Notes under the pieces: generated by a model
What the model was told of the DNA's origin: nothing
The model's database searches: none
What the model saw: only the letters and a program-made list of their open reading frames with translations
Shown: piece by piece, positions 60,608 through 64,000 of the stretch
How positions within the stretch are numbered: the stretch's first letter is position 1
How the letters are laid out: the number at the start of each line of letters is the position of its first letter
Translations under genes and position numbers: made by a program
Assembly (NCBI RefSeq): GCF_023612255.1
Contig: NZ_CP063231.1
Coordinates: forward strand, 1,780,001-1,844,000
Source: Luteibacter flocculans
Lineage (GTDB): Bacteria; Pseudomonadota; Gammaproteobacteria; Xanthomonadales; Rhodanobacteraceae
Reading direction: 5' to 3'
DNA length: 64,000 nt

Positions 60608-61608
60608 CGGTTCACTTCCTCGATGTCGACGCCGGCTGCGCGGATCTGCGCCAATGCGTCGTCCAGGCGTTCGCCGTGCATGGCGAGGGTCAGCTGTCCG
60701 TAGGGCTCGTCCTTGATGCGATCCACGCGGCCCGACAGCAGGTTGTATTCGACGCCCGTGTCGCGGACCACGCGCGACAGCAGCGGCGAATACGTGGCGT
60801 CACCGCGGAACGACAGGCGGAACAACCGCCCTGAGACGCCGGGGAATTCCGGGCCGCGGCCTTCGCGATGGTCGGCTTCGGCCACGAAGCGACGCGTCGT
60901 CGGATGGTGCGGATGCAGGAAGACGTCGGCGACCGAGCCCATCTCCACGACATGTCCGGCATCGAGCACGGCCACGCGATCGCAGACACGGCGGATCACG
61001 TCCATCTCGTGCGTGATGAGCACGATGGTGAGGCCGAGGCGACGGTTGATGTCGGCCAGCAGTTCCAGCACCGAAGCCGTGGTCTGCGGATCGAGCGCGC
61101 TGGTGGCTTCGTCGCAGAGCAGGATGGACGGCCGCGTGGCGAGCGCACGCGCGATACCGACGCGCTGCTTCTGGCCGCCCGAAAGCTGCGCGGGATATTT
61201 ATCCGCATGCGCCGACAAGCCGACCAGGCCCAGCAACTCGGCGACGCGTTCGGCCACGGCAGACTCGGCCATACCGCCTTGCAGACGCAGCGGGAAAGCC
61301 ACGTTGTCGGCGACGCTGCGCGACGACAGCAGGTTGAAGTGCTGGAAGATCATGCCGATGCCGGCGCGCAGACGGCGCAGCTCGGCGCCTTGCGCATCGG
61401 TCACGTCACGTCCGTCGACGAACACGCGGCCCGCGGTCGGGCGTTCGAGGAGATTGATGAGCCGCAGCAGCGTGGATTTGCCTGCACCGGAATGACCGAT
61501 GATGCCGAACACCTCGCCCGCCTCGATCGTGAGATCGACCGGATGCAGCGCGGGAACGGTAGACCCGTTCACGCGATAGGACTTGGAGGCGGCGGAGAAA
61601 CGAATCAC
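60604..61608 (-). CDS. metN: Methionine ABC transporter ATPase MetN
   Basis: This 334-residue ATPase has Walker [19 protein letters not shown], signature [17 protein letters not shown], Walker [17 protein letters not shown] and a C-terminal NIL regulatory domain (from about residue 255) that senses methionine. It powers methionine uptake with MetI and MetQ. The start is a GTG at 61608. No SAM riboswitch was recognised in the 117 bases before the divergent gpx gene. Confidence 0.95.
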   Translation of the reverse strand: MIRFSAASKSYRVNGSTVPALHPVDLTIEAGEVFGIIGHSGAGKSTLLRLINLLERPTAGRVFVDGRDVTDAQGAELRRLRAGIGMIFQHFNLLSSRSVADNVAFPLRLQGGMAESAVAERVAELLGLVGLSAHADKYPAQLSGGQKQRVGIARALATRPSILLCDEATSALDPQTTASVLELLADINRRLGLTIVLITHEMDVIRRVCDRVAVLDAGHVVEMGSVADVFLHPHHPTTRRFVAEADHREGRGPEFPGVSGRLFRLSFRGDATYSPLLSRVVRDTGVEYNLLSGRVDRIKDEPYGQLTLAMHGERLDDALAQIRAAGVDIEEVNR

Positions 61609-61725
61609 GGGCAGAGGCTCTTGGCCGGAAAGACGGCCATGGTAGCCGAACCCGGCGGTGCCCGGCGCCTCGTTTCCCGGCGTCGCGGCGTAGACTGTGC
61701 GACACCCTTCAGCAGGAATCCGCTC

Positions 61726-62208
61726 ATGTCCAGCATCTACGATTTTTCAGCGCGCGATATCGACGGCAAGGAGCGCTCGCTCGCCGAGTTTCGTGGCAAG
61801 GCGTTGCTGGTGGTGAATGTGGCCTCCAAGTGCGGATTCACGCCGCAGTACAAGGGGCTGGAAGAGCTCTACCGCACGTGGCACGACCGCGGCTTCGAGG
61901 TGCTGGGCTTTCCCTGCGACCAGTTCGGTCACCAGGAGCCTGGCGACGAGGACGAGATTCGCCGGTTCTGCTCGTTGACCTACGAGGTGAGCTTCCCGAT
62001 GTTCGCCAAGGTCGACGTCAACGGCGAGCATGCGCATCCGCTGTATCGCTGGCTCAAGGCAGAGAAGAAAGGCTTGCTCGGCACCGAGGCGATCAAGTGG
62101 AACTTCACCAAGTTCCTCGTCGATCGCGAAGGTCAGGTCGTGGATCGCTACGCGCCCACCGACACGCCGGAAAAGATCGGCAAGGATCTCCCGGCGGTCC
62201 TGGGCTGA
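61726..62208 (+). CDS. Glutathione peroxidase-family thiol peroxidase
   Basis: This 160-residue peroxidase has the catalytic Cys36 in [31 protein letters not shown] with the conserved Gln70, and [10 protein letters not shown] Cys at 82 (RRFCSLTY) is in the position of the resolving cysteine of two-Cys, thioredoxin-dependent members, so reduction by thioredoxin rather than glutathione is likely. ATG at 61726. Divergent from metN; ends 8 bases from the enoyl-CoA hydratase gene end. Confidence 0.93.
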   Translation: MSSIYDFSARDIDGKERSLAEFRGKALLVVNVASKCGFTPQYKGLEELYRTWHDRGFEVLGFPCDQFGHQEPGDEDEIRRFCSLTYEVSFPMFAKVDVNGEHAHPLYRWLKAEKKGLLGTEAIKWNFTKFLVDREGQVVDRYAPTDTPEKIGKDLPAVLG

Positions 62209-62215
62209 CGCAGAT

Positions 62216-63001
62216 TCAAGGCAACCAGGATGGTCGCGACTTCGCCAGGAAGGCGGAGAGGCCGTCCTGGCCCTCCGGCGAGACGCGCAGGCGGGCGATG
62301 AGCGCGGCGTTGGTCGCATCCGTGTGCTCCATGGTCTCCGGCGCCATGCCGCCCGTGGAGAGTGCGAGGCGCTTCGCTTCGCGCTGAGCCACCGGGCCGC
62401 CCTTGGCGAGCAGATCCAGTACGCGGTCCACGGCGTCGTCGAGGGCATCGGTCGCCACGGTCTCGTGCACGAGGCCCATGCCAAGCGCGGCGGCGGCGTC
62501 GAAGACCTCGCCAGTGAGGAACAGGCGGCGCGCCTGACGCAGGCCCACCGCCGCCACGACGTAGGGCGAGATCACCGCCGGCACCAGGCCCAGTTTCACT
62601 TCCGACAGCGCAAACTTCGCTCCTTCGGCCGCGATGGCGATGTCGCAGCAGGCTACCAGGCCCACGCCACCGCCGAACGCTGCGCCGTTGACGCGGGCGA
62701 TGGTGGGCTTCGACAGAAACTGCAGGGTGCGCATCAGCGCCGCGAGGCGCAGCGAGTCCTCGATGTTCTCGGCTTCGCTGGCGTGCGCCATGCCGCGCAT
62801 CCAGCGCATGTCGGCGCCCGCGGAAAAGCTCGCGCCCGCGCCGGTAAGCACTACGGCCCGTACGCTTTCATCGGCATCCACCGCCACGAGTGCCGCGGTG
62901 AGGTCGGCGATCAAGCCGTCGTCGAAGGCGTTGTGAACCTCCGGACGGTTCATGACCAGATGGACGACGGCATCCCGGCGGATCGTTTCGACAGCGGACA
63001 T
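62216..63001 (-). CDS. Enoyl-CoA hydratase/isomerase family protein
   Basis: This 261-residue crotonase-fold enzyme has ASFSAGADMRWMRGMA (oxyanion and CoA-binding loop), GAAFGGGVGLVACCDIAIA and SEVKLGLVPAVISPYV, with Glu in the last segment as expected. The family hydrates or isomerises acyl-CoA thioesters; the pathway (fatty acid or branched amino acid breakdown) is not evident. ATG at 63001. The repeat cluster at 63.03-63.37 kb lies upstream. Confidence 0.91.
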   Translation of the reverse strand: MSAVETIRRDAVVHLVMNRPEVHNAFDDGLIADLTAALVAVDADESVRAVVLTGAGASFSAGADMRWMRGMAHASEAENIEDSLRLAALMRTLQFLSKPTIARVNGAAFGGGVGLVACCDIAIAAEGAKFALSEVKLGLVPAVISPYVVAAVGLRQARRLFLTGEVFDAAAALGMGLVHETVATDALDDAVDRVLDLLAKGGPVAQREAKRLALSTGGMAPETMEHTDATNAALIARLRVSPEGQDGLSAFLAKSRPSWLP

Positions 63002-63030
63002 GGCGGCACTCCTGTTTTCAGCCCGCCATC

Positions 63031-63180
63031 ATAAGGGGGCGGTACCGGCGGTGGGAGCCGGCTTTGGGACGGTACCTGCGGTGGACCCAGCCTTAGGGAC
63101 GGTACCCGCGGTGGACCCAGCCTTGGGGACGGTGCCCGCGGTGGACCCAGCCTTGGGGACGGTACCCGCGGTGGGAGCCA
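63031..63180. repeat. 30-bp tandem repeat array (about 5 units)
   Basis: Period exactly 30 bases from 63031 to 63180; core unit GGTACCCGCGGTGGACCCAG with small changes, each preceded by CTT(G)GGGAC. The first and last copies end in GTGGGAGCC, which is shared with the REP-like palindrome beginning at 63170. It has no spacers, so it is not a CRISPR. Confidence 0.9.
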
Positions 63181-63238
63181 GCCTGCTGGCGATGGGTGCT
63201 TGCGGCGAGCACCCATCGCCAGCAGGCCAGCTCCCACC
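63170..63238. repeat. REP-like inverted repeat pair
   Basis: 63170-63196 and 63212-63238 are near-perfect inverted 27-base arms with a 15-base spacer. Their sequence is that of the repeats flanking the IS110 element at 33.4 and 34.7 kb, giving a genome-dispersed family. Confidence 0.85.
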
Positions 63239-63282
63239 AGAGCACAACTGGCTCCCACCAGAGCACAACCGGTGTTGGGGGC

Positions 63283-63369
63283 GTTGTGGGAGACGCTACA
63301 GCGGCGAGGGAGTTGCGTCACGGCTTCATCGCTCTGTTGGCTTCTCGCCGCCATGGCGGCTCCCACAGT
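63283..63369. repeat. Imperfect inverted repeat related to the sdhB-sdhE repeat
   Basis: 63345-63369 contains CTCGCCGCCATGGCGGCTCC, as in the right arm at 49486-49510. The left arm at 63283-63307 is degenerate in the middle. It lies about 50 bases before the feo promoter. Confidence 0.7.
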
Positions 63370-63421
63370 TGCTTCGTCCGGTCGCCCCACGGGATTGGAT
63401 GCAGCCCTCCCTGTAAAGGCA

Positions 63422-63445
63422 TATAATGCGAACAGTTCTTATTTG
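63422..63445 (+). promoter_or_regulatory. feo promoter -10 with overlapping Fur-box-like site
   Basis: TATAAT at 63422-63427 is a perfect -10. It is directly followed and overlapped by TGCGAACAGTTCTTATTTG (63427-63445), which resembles a Fur box (GAA-N-rich/ATTC pattern with two-fold symmetry). No clear -35 was found; TTGGAT at 63395-63400 is 21 bases away. Iron repression of feoAB is the expected consequence. Confidence 0.55.
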
Positions 63446-63455
63446 AGTATCCGCT

Positions 63456-63701
63456 GTGCGCCTCTCAGACGCGCCGAAAGGTGCCAACGCCGTGGTCCAG
63501 TCCGTTACCGATGCCCATCCTTCCGATCCGATCGCCCAGCGACTGCGCGATCTGGGTTTCGTTGCGGGTGAGCCGGTGCGCCTGGTGGCTCGCGGCCCGC
63601 TCGGGGGCGATCCGCTGCTGATCCAGATCGGTTCCACACGTTTCGCACTGCGCAAGGCGGAGGCGGCGCGCGTCGACGTATCCGTAGGAGACGCCGCATG
63701 A
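63456..63701 (+). CDS. feoA: Ferrous iron transport protein FeoA
   Basis: This 81-residue SH3-like protein begins at a GTG (63456) and shows the FeoA pattern: LRDLGFVAGEPVRLVARGPL, DPLLIQIGSTRFALRKAEA. FeoA acts with the FeoB GTPase in ferrous iron uptake at the inner membrane. It overlaps feoB by 4 bases (ATGA). Confidence 0.92.
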   Translation: MRLSDAPKGANAVVQSVTDAHPSDPIAQRLRDLGFVAGEPVRLVARGPLGGDPLLIQIGSTRFALRKAEAARVDVSVGDAA

Positions 63702-64000
63702 GCGCCACAGCGATGCGCATCGCCCTGGTGGGCAACCCGAACTGCGGCAAGACGGCGCTATTCAACCAGCTCACCGGCGGGCGGCAGAAGGTCGCCAATT
63801 ACGCGGGTGTCACGGTCGAGCGCAAGGAAGGCCGCTTCGTGGCCCCCTCCGGACGCACGCTGCATGTGCTCGATCTGCCGGGCGCGTACAGCTTCGAAGC
63901 GACGAGTCCCGACGAAGCGATCACCCGCGACGTCTGCTATGGCCGTTACCCGGGCGAAGCCGCACCGGACCTCATCGTCTGCGTGGCGGATGCGACGAAT
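63698..64000 (+). CDS. feoB: Ferrous iron transporter FeoB (partial, N-terminal GTPase)
   Basis: The first 101 residues of FeoB are present: the G1 motif VGNPNCGKTALFNQLTGG, G2 region NYAGVTVERKEG and G3 DLPGAYSFEA. The gene runs off the window end, so the membrane domain is not seen. It follows feoA in the same operon and is expected to import Fe2+. Confidence 0.94.
   Translation, partial: MSATAMRIALVGNPNCGKTALFNQLTGGRQKVANYAGVTVERKEGRFVAPSGRTLHVLDLPGAYSFEATSPDEAITRDVCYGRYPGEAAPDLIVCVADATN

Noticed and set aside
61609-61725. SAM or methionine riboswitch before metN
   Set aside because: The gap is short and no conserved riboswitch core could be recognised.
63031-63180. Possible CRISPR array from 30-bp repeats
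   Set aside because: The repeats are directly adjacent with no spacers, and no cas genes are near; it is a tandem repeat.
62952-63416. Open frame with repeated GTVPAVDPAL peptides
   Set aside because: The repetition comes from the 30-bp DNA repeat being a multiple of three; the frame overlaps REP elements and the hydratase gene and has no ribosome site.

Overview
The window is high-GC (roughly 65%), densely packed gammaproteobacterial DNA. Gene content (a ligase-associated repair trio, Xanthomonadales-type MetX, kynurenine 3-monooxygenase, PhaR, a feoAB start, REP-like palindromes) fits a member of the Rhodanobacteraceae/Xanthomonadales such as Luteibacter or Dyella. This is inferred from gene families and layout, not from a database match.

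Layout. 1-10.2 kb (mostly minus): helicase (cut by the window edge), ATP-dependent DNA ligase and MBL exonuclease; an MsbA-like ABC exporter; YigZ; a VWA protein / ECF sigma / anti-sigma-like operon; a membrane diguanylate cyclase. 10.4-18.5 kb: DUF427 plus a fused EgtB-EgtD ergothioneine enzyme, a delta-60 repeat protein, tRNA-Ala(CGC), RNase D, a membrane-anchored SUMF1-type protein and a DUF1203 protein. 19-24.9 kb: an accessory RHS locus, with a Sec-signal RHS/YD-repeat protein broken by one extra G, a variable C-terminal domain, and a translationally coupled pentapeptide-repeat protein that looks like its immunity partner; tRNA-Leu(CAA) follows. 25-33.4 kb (minus): the complete ccmABCDEFGHI cytochrome c maturation operon running into metX, then a cysteine-dioxygenase-like gene. 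33.4-34.9 kb: an IS110-family element inserted in a REP-like repeat, with both junctions readable.

34.9-44.4 kb: kmo, phaR, a MarR-controlled tripartite drug-efflux operon (marR, TolC-like, EmrA, EmrB), TatD, two glycine-zipper envelope proteins and a SleB-like hydrolase. 44.9-52.3 kb: ygfZ, then a succinate dehydrogenase block with both assembly factors (DUF1674/SdhAF4-like and SdhE), YgfX, and a LolC/E-type permease with LolD. 52.4-55.4 kb: an ECF sigma/anti-sigma pair divergent from a catalase-family peroxidase and cytochrome b561, with matching ECF-like promoters facing both ways from one palindrome. 55.4-64 kb: an aminopeptidase-like lipoprotein, a cytochrome c hybrid, thioredoxin-like protein and pncB, metNIQ, glutathione peroxidase, enoyl-CoA hydratase, a 30-bp tandem repeat with REP palindromes, then a Fur-box-like site and feoA-feoB (feoB runs off the end).

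The most interesting parts are the RHS toxin/pentapeptide pair (19-24.8 kb), the IS110 insertion with a reconstructable target and candidate bridge-RNA region (33.5-34.7 kb), the EgtB-EgtD fusion, and the mirror-image ECF promoters near 53.7 kb.
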